Of a stretch of 64,000 nt of DNA, positions 13,084-24,274 are shown in pieces. The position numbers and the translations under genes are program-made. Source of the DNA: Flammulina velutipes (Eukaryota > Basidiomycota > Agaricomycetes > Agaricales > Physalacriaceae); the NCBI GenBank assembly GCA_011800155.1, contig CM022368.1, forward strand, positions 1,302,001-1,366,000. The letters are read 5' to 3'. Under the pieces are notes generated by a model. It made no database searches. It was not told the origin of the DNA and worked only from the letters and a program-made list of their open reading frames with translations. Within the stretch, counting starts at the first letter, position 1, and each line of letters begins with the position of its first letter.

Positions 13084-14168
13084 TTACTTCTGTCTGCTGA
13101 TTGTCGCCTCAATCAAGCCGCTGAATATGTCGTCAGAAATCAGCCGACAGGAAGAAGAGTGCACGAACCTAGGAGCATCCACCGGCATGAATACCTCAGC
13201 ATTCGCAGGCTTCTTGTTCTCCAATCCCAAATAATCCATGTCCACTGGGATATAATGTTTGTTGGGCAACGCGTATCGTACCTTGTCGATGGATGGGCAC
13301 TGTTCTAAGATTCGTTGTGCCATCAAGAACAGCGTCGCCTGGACAGATGCCGATTCATCCGAGGCAAAGATAGAAAGTGTCGTAGCACGAGCAATGCTGG
13401 GAATGGTAGTGTCCCACATCGTTGCAGTCGTGAGTTTAGCCGCGTCGGGGAAGAAATTGTCAGGGAGAGAGACAAGTGGCAGAGAAAAAGTGGGAAATGT
13501 GTACTCCAGCTCAACCGCGGTTGAGAAGATACGGTCAGAGACTTCGCCAAGAGTTGTGTATTCATCGCGGACGAATCCTTCGAAAGAGGATCCACTGGAT
13601 TTGAGCACTGGACATCTATCATTAGTCCGCATGTATCGATAGACGTTTAAAAAGGCCTACCCAACAGATCCTTGAGCCCCGCAGTCAAGTCACCTTGTAG
13701 ACCATTAGGAGTCTTACGAAGATCAAGGTGAACGAGTCGTTTCTCATCCCCATCTCTCACAAAACTATGTTGTCCTCCTTCGCCGGTGAGGCGCGACCAT
13801 TTGAACTGCTGGATATCGACGTGCGCAGATGAGAGGTGATCGTATTTAGCGAGGACATGAGACGCCAGATGGAGGGCGAATCGCTCCGGAATGAGCACAT
13901 GCGGGGAGGTCTTTGCTATCGCGTATGTTATGTTCTTCACTGCAATAAACAGTAAGAACATTGCTTTGAGATCGATAAGCAATAATGACTGACTCGAATC
14001 GGTAGCAACGACTACTGAATTGTCTGCCGCCGTGTAGCTCACATCGATCTTGCCTTCGACTTGCAGACGGACTGTGTATTCGACGACCTCGTGTTGAGCG
14101 GGCGTCCTCACGACCCGGAAGAGGCGCACTTTGTCTTTGCCGTAGCGGGCGGAGGAGAGGTAGGACAT
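13084..14168 (-). CDS. Urate oxidase (uricase)
   Basis: Oxidises urate to 5-hydroxyisourate in purine breakdown, normally in peroxisomes. The start MSYLSSARYGKDKVR is the expected uricase N-terminus; the frame is open further upstream but without similarity. Motifs: DNSVVVATDS joined by a GTCAGT..CAG intron to MKNITYAIAKTSPHV, then IPERFALHLASHVLAKY, QFKWSRL, QHSFVRDGDEKR, SGSSFEGFVRDEYTTL, IFASDESASVQATLF, and PNKHYIPVDMDYLGLEN near the end. A short intron in the last segment joins VDAP to SGLIEATISRQK. The C-terminus is RQK, not an SKL-type tripeptide, and I found no alternative last exon giving one. Guanine deaminase of the same pathway lies 13 kb away. Divergent from the eIF4E gene. Confidence 0.95.
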
Positions 14169-14459
14169 GGCTGTTGAACTGATATCGTTGTGGATGTTTC
14201 TGAAGTGTATAGTAAACGAAGGAAGGAAAGAAAGCCTGGCCTGATCCAGGCTGACGGAGAGATTGCGGTTATCCCATGTGGGCGTCCTCCTATCGGTGCA
14301 CGTGAAAGGTAACGTCAAGAAGATAACTCTGAACTCGACATCTGTAAAAAATACCAGTTAAATATCGCATACAGATGTGTTGTCGAACATACAAAGATGA
14401 TCAGTGGAAGCAGTGCCTATATTGTTATTTGGTCCGGCTGACGGTCGTCGTGTCTCTTG

Positions 14460-15757
14460 ATGGAAGACGCCGACCATTCTCTGCCAGCAACAACGATGTC
14501 TGCCACAAACGAGCGCCCTTCGTCGGCAAACCGTCTCCCATCTCTCAACCAGCTTGCAGCCCGCATAAATATCAACGTTCCTCCGAGCACGTCTCCGAGC
14601 TCAGCCAGCCGTCCTCGTCTTGCGGCATTTGCCCTTCGCGCTGGCGGTTCAACAACGTCGCTAGCTAGCACAGCTGACTCTGTCGCAGTCAATGCCAGCA
14701 CCACGCGCAGCGCCTCCCCAGCATCGGTAGCAACGGAAGACGGCAGCGAACCCGTCGCAGCTGAAGGAGGAGATGCCCTCACGGCCGAAACACTGGAGCA
14801 GCATAACGGCACCGTAGAAAAGCGCGAACGCAAAGTCGGCTACAAGAATATTCCTAGTCTGGATGCTATCACTGCCCGTCTAGCTAAGGCCCGCGCGCTG
14901 AGTATCGATGGTACCAGCAAACCGCCAGACGCCGAGATGATGGAGGATCCCAAGACGCCTGGCATCGCCATAGCAAAACCTGAACACCCTCTGCAATATC
15001 AGTGGTATGTGATCTATTAGTCTGCAGACGCGTATATCCATTCAAATTTTGTAGGACAATATATCACGACACGAAAACACCCATCAAGTATGGCGAGCCC
15101 GGAACCGCCACAGAACCCGCATTCCCTACCGCACTCGAAAGTGAATACGAAGCTGGTCTCACCGTCATTGGCGATTTCTCTACCGTGGAATCTTTCTGCC
15201 GTTACTTCAACTGGCTGAAGCCTCCCTCCAAACTCGAGAAGAATTCCAACTACCATCTTTTCAAGAGTGGCATCAAGCCCATGTGGGAGGATCCCGCGAA
15301 CGCCAATGGTGGGAAATGGGTGCTCACCATGAAGAACACGCCCGACCTGCTCGATCGGTGCTGGTTCGATCTTTGCATGGCACTCGTCGGAGAACAGATC
15401 GAGAGCAGTGGAGGAGAGTCGGAGCAAGGGGAGATTTGTGGCGCCGTTGTCAGCCTTCGTAGCAAGGTTGACCGTATACAGGTGTGGGTTCGCAGCAAGG
15501 AGAACGTTGGTCGCGTCAACGATATCGGCAAACGTATCGTGGAGGTTCTCGGCATCAGCGATACGGACAGTGTCGGCGTGGAGTTCCAATTTAACTCAGA
15601 AGACAGGCCTCCTTCTGGCAAATTCTTTGGTATCCAGCCCCAACACGTCAACCATCGTTCAGGAGGAACCCCCGGTGGTACACCCACGAGCGGTGCATTT
15701 GGTGGCTTCGGTGTCGGCATTGGTGGTGGTAGTGGCTGGAGAGGCAAACGATCATGA
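14460..15757 (+). CDS. eIF4E-family cap-binding protein, class II (4EHP-like)
   Basis: Binds the m7G cap of mRNA; class II members often repress translation or act on particular transcripts. The first 140-170 residues are low-complexity (Ser, Ala, Thr) without a domain. One intron (15005-15054) splits the core at HPLQYQ-W-TIYHD. The core has GDFSTVESFCRYFNWLKPP, LFKSGIKPMWEDPANANGGKW (the MWE cap-binding motif), RCWFDLCMALVGEQ, ICGAVVSLRSK and IQVWVRSKEN. The residue matching human Trp56 appears to be the Tyr of ESEYEAG and that matching Trp46 is the Tyr of TIYHD, as in class II rather than canonical eIF4E. The tail is Gly-rich. In-frame ATGs at 14460 and 14496 are both possible; MSATNERP at 14496 looks like a natural start. 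Confidence 0.92.
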
Positions 15758-15973
15758 AACTGGTTTTCTCAAGACTGTATTATAAGTATGTGTACCATGG
15801 CATGAATTACTGGGTAAAAACTTGATCAATTTCCACTACGCCACAAGTCTTATCTGGAGGACAAAAATAGCAGTCCTGCTGCTTGTCTAGTGTACTAACC
15901 TAATCTACCCGGATGATAACTCCGCTCCTGTGTATCTTTCTCAGTTCAGTCATGGCATAAATGTAATGCGAGC

Positions 15974-17268
15974 TCAAAGATCTTTTACAAATGTTACACC
16001 TTTCCCATCGTGCGATATACCTCCTACTATTATTTTGTGCCCAGAAACAGTCAGCGCGTTGACCTTTGCTAGAGATTGGACGTGTTCTTGCCACAGAATT
16101 TCGGGTTCGTCCTGGTCCCCATCCGCAATTCGCACTTGAGTTAAGTTTCCTAACAGTGTAGAATACACCAGAATATCTGGTTCAGAAAAAGCTCTGGAGA
16201 AGTCGTGAGACGGCAAAACATTGAGGGAAGATGCCACATACAATGCGACGACTGGACCAGAGGACACAGTGGGGGCAGATATATGCTCCCTGTCTAGTCC
16301 ATTCCACTTGCGTGATTTTTTCTTGGTTGGGCGCTTTATTCCCCCTCGGCCAATGAGTAGTCGACCATCTGCAGTCCCTGCGGCGAGCATGCCGTTGCTT
16401 GAGATTGCAATGCATAACACGAATGGCGGAGAAAACGTCAGTCCGTCAGTTGGAGGAAGAGTTGCTAAAAGTCGAAGGGTTAGGGAGATATTGGACAAGG
16501 TGGAATAGGCCACACCGATGTCATAATAAGATAGACTGCTTCCTTGTTGGTAGTCGAAATGCATCAACCTTTGGTCGTACCCACCACTGATAATTTCTCG
16601 TGGTCTATCTGGTATGAATTTTACCGATCCACAAACCTACAGAACGAAGGTCAGGAACGGAAGGATAAATAGAACAGAAACTTACATTGGTATGTTTCGC
16701 CTTCATGACTTTTACAATTCGCGAGCGAAAGTCCATGGTACCAACGATTCCCGAATCGGTGCTGAACGCTAACGTGGTATTGCTGTCATCAATGCATATC
16801 TGGCTGACATCCTTAATGAAATCCGAGGACCTCTAGCCTTTGAGAACTCACCTCATTCAGAACGTCGTCTGGAGATGTGCAGAGCTCCACGGAAGAAGAC
16901 GCATTAGACATGTTGAGAATCATGCCCTCGACCTGCATGGAGAACAAGCTAACCTGGACAGACGTGTGAACTACAGCAAGAGATGGAAAACGGAAAGCCT
17001 TACGCTAGTACCACACGCTGCCCACACGTCAGGTATAGCATCGTTTATACTTGGCATACAGACGATGGAAGAAACTTCGCCACCGAGGCCTCGGACAGCT
17101 TTCAGAACTTTTGGTGGGCCAGACAGATTGTAAACACGCATGGTTCCATCGTCTGGGATGATCAGAGTTGTGTCTTTATGACGAGGAATATAACAAACCG
17201 CAGCCAGTAAAAATAAATTTACCACCAACAGCCAGTGAGCAGACTGATGCAGGCGATTCGAATTGCAT
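15974..17268 (-). CDS. WD40-repeat protein of unknown role
   Basis: Start MQFESPASVCSLAVG, joined over an intron to DTTLIIPDDGTMRVYNLSG. Several blade-like segments follow: VWAACGTSVRLS, a stretch around 16.7-16.8 kb reading DSTTLAF and FRSRIV, LCIAISSNGMLAAGTADGRLLIGRGG, VVALYVASS and VNALTVSGHKIIVGG. A basic RPTKKKSRK patch lies between blades and could be a nuclear signal. Blades are weak but spaced as in a seven-blade propeller, about 330 residues. Small WD40 proteins of this type serve as scaffolds, so no reaction can be given. The gene is divergent from the FluG-type glutamine synthetase-like gene with 101 bp between start codons. The exact human or yeast counterpart is not recognised. 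Confidence 0.75.
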
Positions 17269-17369
17269 GGTGCTGGAAGGAGAGAGTGAGATTTGATCCG
17301 CTTTCGTCACCCCTTCAAGCGGCTTCAATCATCAATGACGGCCTCTCCTTATCTTATCCTCCTACCATA

Positions 17370-19823
17370 ATGGCTGCTACTCCTGGGGCACCGACGACCT
17401 TGTCAGACTTGCAGAGCCTTCTGGAGAACGATATCAAAGTGAAAGTTGCTGGTAAAGTCGCTGCATCGTTTCTGACCTTCCTTGCCTAAATAGCGATCAC
17501 AGGAATTGACGGTGAGTCTCACAAGGCCATCTCTCTCCAGAATTAATTTTAATGTCTATCTAGTGGATGGAATTCTGAGAGGGAAATTTATGGCGCGTTC
17601 TTCTCGCGTATCCAACCGCGTCGTCCATTAAATTTGTTCTCCAGAGCAAGGACAAGTTCTTGAGTGCGGTGAAATCAGATGGTTTCGGTTTCTGCAGCGT
17701 CGTATTGTAAGTCTTCTCTACAGCCTCTCTACACTATTAACTTCGTCACTTAGCGGCTGGGACATGCACGACACTGTATATTCCAGAGAGCTCTTGATAT
17801 CCAACAAGGCCAATGGTTATCATGACCTGATAGCTACTATCGATCTCTCCACTTATCGCCGCATCCCTTGGGAGGACAATGTTCCTTTTTTCCTCGTCTC
17901 TTTCTTGGATCCTGAATCTAGAGAGCCCCTTGTGGTCGACCCCCGGAGCATCCTCAAGATAGCAACAGACAGAGCAAGCAAAGCTGGATACGACTGCTAC
18001 GCGGGGTGTGAATATGAGGTACGTTCGCTGCCGATTATTGTGTCAATGGGCTGAAAGCGAGTTGTAGTACTTCAATTTCAAAGGTACGTTCAACTACGTG
18101 GATAACATTCTTACTCATTTTATTACCCAGAATCACCGGCGACTCTGGCAGAGAAAGGATTCAATAACATGTTGAACGCAGGCCGAAGACGCGGTTCCGT
18201 ATGTTGACGTTTACACGTTGTTGTCCTAGATGAATAGACTAGTTAGCTTATAAGTCTCAGCGTGGTGGTTAAACGCTTGTATTATACCTAGATGAATAGA
18301 CTAGTTAGCTTATAACTAGGAAAGGGCATTAGTAGCTATACGGTGCATAAATGAGTGAAGTACTCACGTCTCAGCGTGGTGGTTAAACGCTGAGACGCAT
18401 CTACGGTAATTGTCCGATTATGTGCATAAGTTCCCACGGTCCATGCTCCTACTCGTACTTCAATAATTCCAACATAACATATCTCCTCTTACAACAGGAA
18501 GTACGTGCACTTCTAGCAGAAGCCTTGTTGTCAAGATTGACAAGAGTAGTGCATGGGTATTCAATGCTGCGAACACAGTTGAACAACGACTACTTCCACG
18601 ACATCTTCAATATTGGTGCTGCGTTTGGCATAGATATTGAAGGACATCGTAAGCCTTTCTATCACTTACGACGAGCGGGCTAACTTCTTCTGCATAGATA
18701 CCGAAACTGGTCCTGGCGTGTTTGAAACAGCGTTGGCGTATACCAGTGCTCTTAGAATGGCTGATAATGCCATTCTTTTCAAATTCCTGGCAAAGAGCAT
18801 CGGCATGCAGCGAGGTGTCGTTCCCAGCTTTATGGCTAAGCCTTGGGGAAATGTAAGCCTCATCTGCTTGAATCACGATTATGTGTGTGTTGACATCCTA
18901 CGTAGCTACCTGGTTGCAGTGGGTACGTCAGTTCCTGCCTATGCAATCCTATGTTTAACTCTTTTTGAACAGGCACATCCATGTGTCTCTCAGGAATAGC
19001 AACGGGGACAATATTTTTGCCCTTCCGAAGTCAGAAACTAACAAAGCAAGAGAAAACGCTGCATTCGACGATACGAAGTACCTTAGCGAGGTCGCAGAGC
19101 AGTTCCTGGCCGGCATCCTAGATGGCATTGCTGACGGTCAGCTTCCTTTCTTCCTTGTAAGCATAAACTGAGATTATCTGATCCTAGTTATGCCAATGGC
19201 AAGTCTTTCCCTGGAGGTTTAACGGGATCTGACGGTATCACAGCTAGTCCCAACAATCAACGGCTACAAACGACTTGTAGGTGGCGAAGCATACTGGGCG
19301 CCCAACGCGGTAACGTATGGATATGACTCTCGCGCGGCATCTATTCGTATCTTGTCCCCGCCCTCTGTTCCACCAGAGGCTACGCGCTTCGAAGTCCGTA
19401 TCCCTGGCGCGGATATGAACCCCTACTTCGCAATAAGCGCTATCTTCTTGCTTGGTATACGTGGTATCGAGAAGAAGCTGAAACTGGCGACACCCCCAAT
19501 CTCACATTTCACCCCGGAGGACAAGAAGAGTGGCAAGGTCCGGAGGTTTCAAGATTGTGTGACGACGAATGACCTTCTTCATAGGTTAAGATGCTCCCCA
19601 TATCACTGGAAGCCGCCACATTGCGTATGATGGATCGCGATAGTATCGCGCGGGAACCCGAGATGTTTGGAGATGTGTTTGTGGACCATTTCGGCGGAAC
19701 TAGAGAACACGAAGTCAAACTCTGGAACGAGGCCGTCACGAACTGGGAAGGTATGCGTTTTTTATATCCTGTGGGCAAACAGCTCAAAATCCCGCAGTGG
19801 AACGATATCTCGAGTTGGCGTAA
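17370..19823 (+). CDS. Glutamine synthetase-like enzyme (FluG / type I-like GS catalytic domain)
   Basis: Family members ligate ammonia or an amine to the gamma-carboxyl of glutamate; the substrate here is unknown. About 10 small introns. Order of motifs: VAGIDVDGILRGKFM, FGFCSVV, GWDMHD, NGYHDLIATIDLSTYRRIPWED, FFLVSFLDPESREP, GYDCYAGCEYEYFNFK, HGYSMLRTQLNNDYFHDIF, IEGHHTETGPGVFETAL, PSFMAKPWGN, LPGCSGHIHVSLRN, PTINGYKRLVGG, YWAPNAVTYGYDSRAAS and EVRIPGADMNPYFAISA. The end is FVDHFGGTREHEVKLWNEAVTNWE, spliced to VERYLELA. The metal and ammonia-binding GCSGHIHVS and NPYFA regions look intact. A 299-nt intron (18199-18497) holds repeats. It leaves roughly 20 extra residues between NNM and HGYSM. 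One intron (19199-19243) uses a GC donor. Distinct from the true GLN1 at 58.8 kb. Confidence 0.9.
18225..18396. repeat. Interleaved direct repeats with a terminal hairpin, inside an intron
   Basis: A 29-nt unit A starting CCTAGATGAA occurs at 18225-18253 and again, identical, at 18287-18315. A 24-nt unit B starting GTCTCAGCGT follows the first A directly at 18254-18277 and recurs identical at 18368-18391. In the second B the arms GTCTCAGCG (18368-18376) and CGCTGAGAC (18388-18396) form a perfect 9-bp inverted repeat with an 11-nt loop. The second A is bounded by CCTAG and CTAGG. The order A-B, A, 52 nt, B suggests a duplication later split, or a remnant of a small non-coding transposon. It sits wholly inside an intron of the FluG-type gene whose other introns are about 50 nt. 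Confidence 0.85.
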
Positions 19824-19897
19824 CGTGAATAAATAGATGAATTTTTCGACTGTCCACGATTGGCAGGATGATCTACTTGTATCTAGAAGTTAAGTCA

Positions 19898-20835
19898 TCA
19901 CTTTTCTAGGACTTCTGGTGGGGTTGCTGGCAGGCTTTGTAGCCATTTCATGAAATGAGGCACATCCTGATAAAGGTCATTACTGCGCATTCAAAGTAGG
20001 TTTTGGAGCGTGCTTACCTCCGCGATTTTACTAGCCATGCTATTTTCAACGATAAAGGTAGGGATACTGCCTCCTGGGGTGCTAGACGTAGCCATGCGCC
20101 ACTCTGTGTTCCCGTTTTCGAGCTCCGTCAAGCGTTCTACACTGACGTATCTGCCTTTTATGGCCGTCTCCTCCAGCATAGCCAACTCGGGATGGTCAGA
20201 GAGGTCGACCGGTATGGATACGATCAGCCTGGAAACATGATATCATCAATGGAGGTGGGAAGAGGCGTACACGATGAGACCGTACCCGGTGCGCGGGAAG
20301 GAAGTTTCTGTCATTTGCACCACCTGCAGAACGGTGAAGACCCGCGGCTTTACTGGTGGGGTGAATTTGTAGTACAGTGTCCAGATAGTAGAGTTATGAG
20401 ACAAGTCCTTGACTTTCGTGACTTTGTGTATGTCAGGTACGAATCTAGAGAGAAGAGGGGCTCGTTCAAACGGCTATAAGAGAACGACGGCGCCCTTACT
20501 CCTTTTCATAGAGAGCTTTGTCTGCGCCCAACTTGCTCCAGATCTGGTCGAACGATGCTTCGCTGGCAGGATGCTCGCTAATGCGACAGTGCCATTGTGC
20601 GCCGTCCTCAGGAAGTCTTGGGCGCCAACAGGTCTTGACTGTCTTGTGGTAGGTCTTACCGGGTTTCCATGAAGAGGTAGAGTTGATGAGATCCTTCCCC
20701 GCAGCAAGAATAATGTCTGCGTCTGGTATGTCTATAATATGTATGAATTGTCTGTGAACAATGATTGGAAAGGTTGGACTTACGAGCCGGCTTCAGAGGT
20801 GTTATTGTAAGTTTAACATCGGAGGAGTGGGTCAT
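19898..20835 (-). CDS. START-like lipid-binding protein, DUF3074 type
   Basis: Start MTHSSDVKLTITPLKPA. The second exon begins HIPDADIILAAGKDLINS and continues SWKPGKTYHKTVKTC, WHCRISEHPASEASFDQIWSKLG and ADKALYEKE. Then FVPDIHKVTKVKDLS, WTLYYKFTPPVKPRVFTVLQ, IVSIPVDLSDHPELAM, GRYVSVERLTELENG, TEWRMATSSTPGGSIPTFIVENSMASKIAE, and a last exon DVPHFMKWLQSLPATPP. The pattern of a beta-rich grip with TPGGSIP..V..SMA near the end is that of fungal DUF3074 proteins, which belong to the START/SRPBCC fold and are expected to hold a lipid or other hydrophobic ligand. No ligand or pathway is known to me. About 270 residues with four introns. Confidence 0.72.
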
Positions 20836-20919
20836 GTTGATGATGGTAGTAGAGAGACAAGGTGAACCTAAATATAACTGCGGCAAAGGTAGCGGTGATG
20901 AAAATGTTTATTGTCCAAG

Positions 20920-21487
20920 TCATACATCGGCTGCCAGATTCTTCAGACCAAAATACCGGTCCCTTCCTCGTCCAGCTTCGTCTCGAGGAAGTGTCTCGCC
21001 CCGAACTCGTACAACACCAACGTATTTGCGTTCGCCGCGCATGTATTTCTCCTTGTAAAATCGCACGTAGCCCGGTATTGTTGCAAAGATGGTGTGGTCA
21101 CGGCCAATTCCAACCTGAAATAAGTGTAAGCCATTGTGTTGTCTGTGAGGCAATCCACTCGCATTCGCTGCTGGATGGAAAACGGTCCCGCGTTGGCGGA
21201 CAATGATGTTCCCGGGAATCACATATTGGTCTTTGTGGTTTGGTGAGCGGGACGAATACGCCACATTTACAATGAGACGCACCTGAGAACTTTTTCACGC
21301 CCAAGCGCCTACCAGCTGAACCACCGTGATTGGCGATGGTGCCACCAGCGCGTTTTGTTGCTGTGCGCACAGCCCCAAGCCCTTGTTTTTGAAATACAAT
21401 GAGTGGGGAACGATTGGGAGAACAATAAAACTTACCAAAACTATTGAAGGGGCCAGCTATACGTTCAATTGAGCGAATAAAAGACAT
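20920..21487 (-). CDS. Mitochondrial large-subunit ribosomal protein bL27m
   Basis: Component of the mitochondrial 50S-type subunit near the peptidyl transferase centre. Start [17 protein letters not shown], then an intron, then [28 protein letters not shown], the strongly conserved L27 N-terminal block. Later exons give [45 protein letters not shown], and the fungal extension [20 protein letters not shown] ending [10 protein letters not shown]. The hydrophobic/basic first 30 residues fit a mitochondrial presequence. Two to four short introns. Divergent from SKP1 with 128 bp between start codons. Confidence 0.95.
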
Positions 21488-21615
21488 GGCGAACAAGAAA
21501 GAATGACTGGGTTGCCTAATTCGGAAGCGCCTGCCACGGGTTTATAAGGGTCCTCACGTTTGCCTGATCTGAGCACGCCCCATCTTTCATCTTTACACCA
21601 CCAACATCGCGCAAA

Positions 21616-22363
21616 ATGGTTCTCCTCGTTACATCCGACAATGAACAGTTCACGACTGAGAAGGACGTCGTTGAGCGCAGCGTTCTCATCAAGAACATGC
21701 TTGAGGGTATGCTCTGCCGCCTTTTTTTCGCCGAGCTGGGCTAACGCCGCACATGCAGATGTTGGCGAGTCAGATCAGCCCATTCCTCTCCCCAATGTAT
21801 CATCCAGTGTCCTGAAGAAGGTCAGTCTGCCTCGATATACCACTGCGATATACTCTGAAACAGAGCTCCGCAGGTGTTGGAATACTGCGAGCACCATCGT
21901 GGCGAGCCCTTACCTGCACCAGACACCGACTCCAGCCAAGACGACACTCGCAAGCGTACCACTGATATCAGCGAATGGGACCAAAAGTTCATCAACGTTG
22001 ACCAAGAGATGCTCTTTGAGATCATTCTCGCCGCCAACTACCTTGACATCAAATCCCTGCTGTAAGTGGCTCCTTTTAATGACCCCTAATGTATCATTGA
22101 CTCTTCGCCTCAGCGATGTTGGATGTAAGACTGTTGCCAACATGATCAAAGGCAAGACCCCCGAAGAAATCCGCAAGCTCTTCAACATCGTCAACGACTT
22201 CACCCCCGAAGAAGAGGTGCGTTTCATTATTGCATCCTGCTGACTATAACTCATTTGACGACCCTCCAGGCTCAAATCAAGAAGGAGAATGTAAGTCCTT
22301 TGTATCTTTGGTATGAATCGGGCGCTTATCATTGTTCTCTAGGAATGGGCTGAGGATCGGTGA
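21616..22363 (+). CDS. SKP1: SKP1, adaptor of SCF ubiquitin ligases
   Basis: Bridges CUL1 to F-box proteins in SCF complexes. The frame reads [30 protein letters not shown], spliced to [35 protein letters not shown], and an acidic spacer of about 15 residues. Then [67 protein letters not shown] and AQIKKENEWAEDR, the near-invariant C-terminus. Five introns of 50-60 nt. Length is about 160 residues as in other fungi. A promoter shared with bL27m is likely. Confidence 0.97.
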
Positions 22364-22585
22364 ACGTTTCGTTTCCTATGCACTTTCTGTACTGTAACCC
22401 AATTCTTCACGCTTGTTCTCTCTTACCTGTATAATCGCACATAAATGAGTCAAAATGAATTGCGCGCGCGCTTCCGTCGTCTGACAACGCGACTGAAGGC
22501 GGTGATGCCATAAGCAGCTTGCGAAGCAAACAAGGACCACCAACTGACTCGGAATCGGCCCGATGTTCCGAGTGTTCACTTCCTG

Positions 22586-24274
22586 ATGTCAGGACCAGAT
22601 TTCGGCATTCCTGGCAACCTAGTTCAAGCTAATTCTCCTCAAGATCTTTGGCTGAAAAGCAATGTCAGTCGTCTTTGCCAGGTCGGAAACCAAAGGTGCG
22701 CCCTTTGTAACAATCCAACGGCCAACGTTCATCTTCAATAGGTTTCCTGGCAGTCAACCTGTCAGCTTCTTGTCCCGCGATTTGAAGAAGTTGGAACAGC
22801 AGGAGTAAGCGCCCGACATATGTAAAGCCTCATTATTCTCAATCCTACAGCTACTGGGTCTGCGAAAAATCTGACGGTCTTCGCGTGTTAATGTTTGTAT
22901 CTTCTGTCAACGGCCAACAACAGGACACATATCTCGTGCGCCATTCTTACGTGCCCATATATCGTTCTCAACGACCGATAGATCGACCGACGCAATGAAT
23001 ACTACATGCTTGAAGGCCTTTTCTTTCCACATCCTGCCGACTTTAAGCAGCCTCTCGGGAATACTATAGTCGACGGTGAACTTGTCAAAGACGTTGATCC
23101 TAAAACTGGGAAGGTGCAAACTGTCTTCCATCCCCATTCCACTTTCCTCAACCTCTTCAGGCTACTTTGCGCTACCTTGCCTTTGATTGTCTGGTTGCAG
23201 ATAATCAGAACATTATGTCCAAGACTCTTGATAAACGATACGGAGTATGTGCCTCCTTCTTCATGCGAGCGCCCTCTAATTTCTATTCAGCGATTGAACG
23301 AATGGTTCTATAAGCCTTACGCTCAAATGATACGCGACCATCCACACATGATGGACGCACTTCCCTTCGAGTATGTCATCCGCTTGTCTGTGTAAACTAG
23401 GAGGGTCTGATCCAACCAGTCTTAAGGTCAAGCAGATACAATCGTCCTACAACGTCGAGCAGGTATTCACGATCGATATCCCCGCATTACAACACGGCAC
23501 GGATGGCCTTATCTATACCTGCGTAAATGCTCCCTACTCGCCTGGAACGGACACAAATATGTAAGTTTCCATTTCAGCCGTGCCGCATTGGAGCTTGACG
23601 CCGCTGCCAGCATGAAATGGAAACCGGCGTCGGAGAATTCTGTTGACTTTAAACTTGAGCTTCGCTTTCCCGCCATTCAGGGAGAACCTACCAAACCAGA
23701 TTTTCACGCAAAGCCTATATTTCTGCTATATCAATGGTTGGGAGGCGAGCGGTATGAGCAATACGACACAATGTATGTTGACGATGATGAATGGGAAGAG
23801 TGCGTATCTATCGACCTGTTACCACGATGCACCTTATACTCGAAATAGGTTGAAGCTCTCAGGGGAGCAGCTTGACGACCGTGTGGTCGAGGTACGCTGG
23901 GACCCGGGGGTGGCGCATTGGCGAATGATGAGATTCAGAGACGACAAGCCGCATGGTAATCATCGCAGCACTGTCGAAAGTGTAATAGAAAGCATCGTGG
24001 ACGGGGTAGAAAAAGAAACGGTAACGTTATGGTTCCTTTCCTTCTGTACATGGTCTAATCATGTCTTTCTTTTCCCATGGCTCAGCTTCTCTCGAAATCC
24101 AATGCTATTCGTAACGCGTGGAAAGCCCGTCAAGGCGCTCCTGTGGTCGGGCCAACTGGTGGTCCCGTCAAACGTCCACTACCTTTGGATGCGGTGCTAC
24201 GATACGGGCCCATCGCCAGTTCTCCGTGGAGTAAAGTTGCAGGTCCAGAAGTTGTCACTGGAATGAAGCGATGA
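22586..24274 (+). CDS. CEG1: mRNA capping enzyme, GTP:RNA guanylyltransferase subunit
   Basis: Transfers GMP to the 5' diphosphate end of nascent mRNA in the nucleus via a covalent Lys-GMP. Start MSGPDFGIPGNLVQANS. Nucleotidyltransferase motif I is EKSDGLR (the Lys is the GMP acceptor), motif III TIVDGELV, then RYLAFDCLV after an intron and DKRYGRLNEWFYKPYAQM. Next come VEQVFTID, HGTDGLIYTC (motif IIIa), LKWKPASENSVDF (motif IV), and VVEVRWDP followed by WRMMRFRDDKPHGN (motif V and the OB-fold region). At least nine introns. The first intron (22696-22741) splits QR-FPGSQPVSF, which fixes the upstream start. Fungal enzymes act with a separate triphosphatase, not seen here. The C-terminus is basic (VTGMKR). 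Confidence 0.95.

Noticed and set aside
18420..18497. Upstream part of an in-frame reading before EVRALLAEALL in the glutamine synthetase-like gene
   Set aside because: It belongs to the repeat-bearing intron; the segment has no counterpart in the family and precedes a pyrimidine-rich CAG acceptor.
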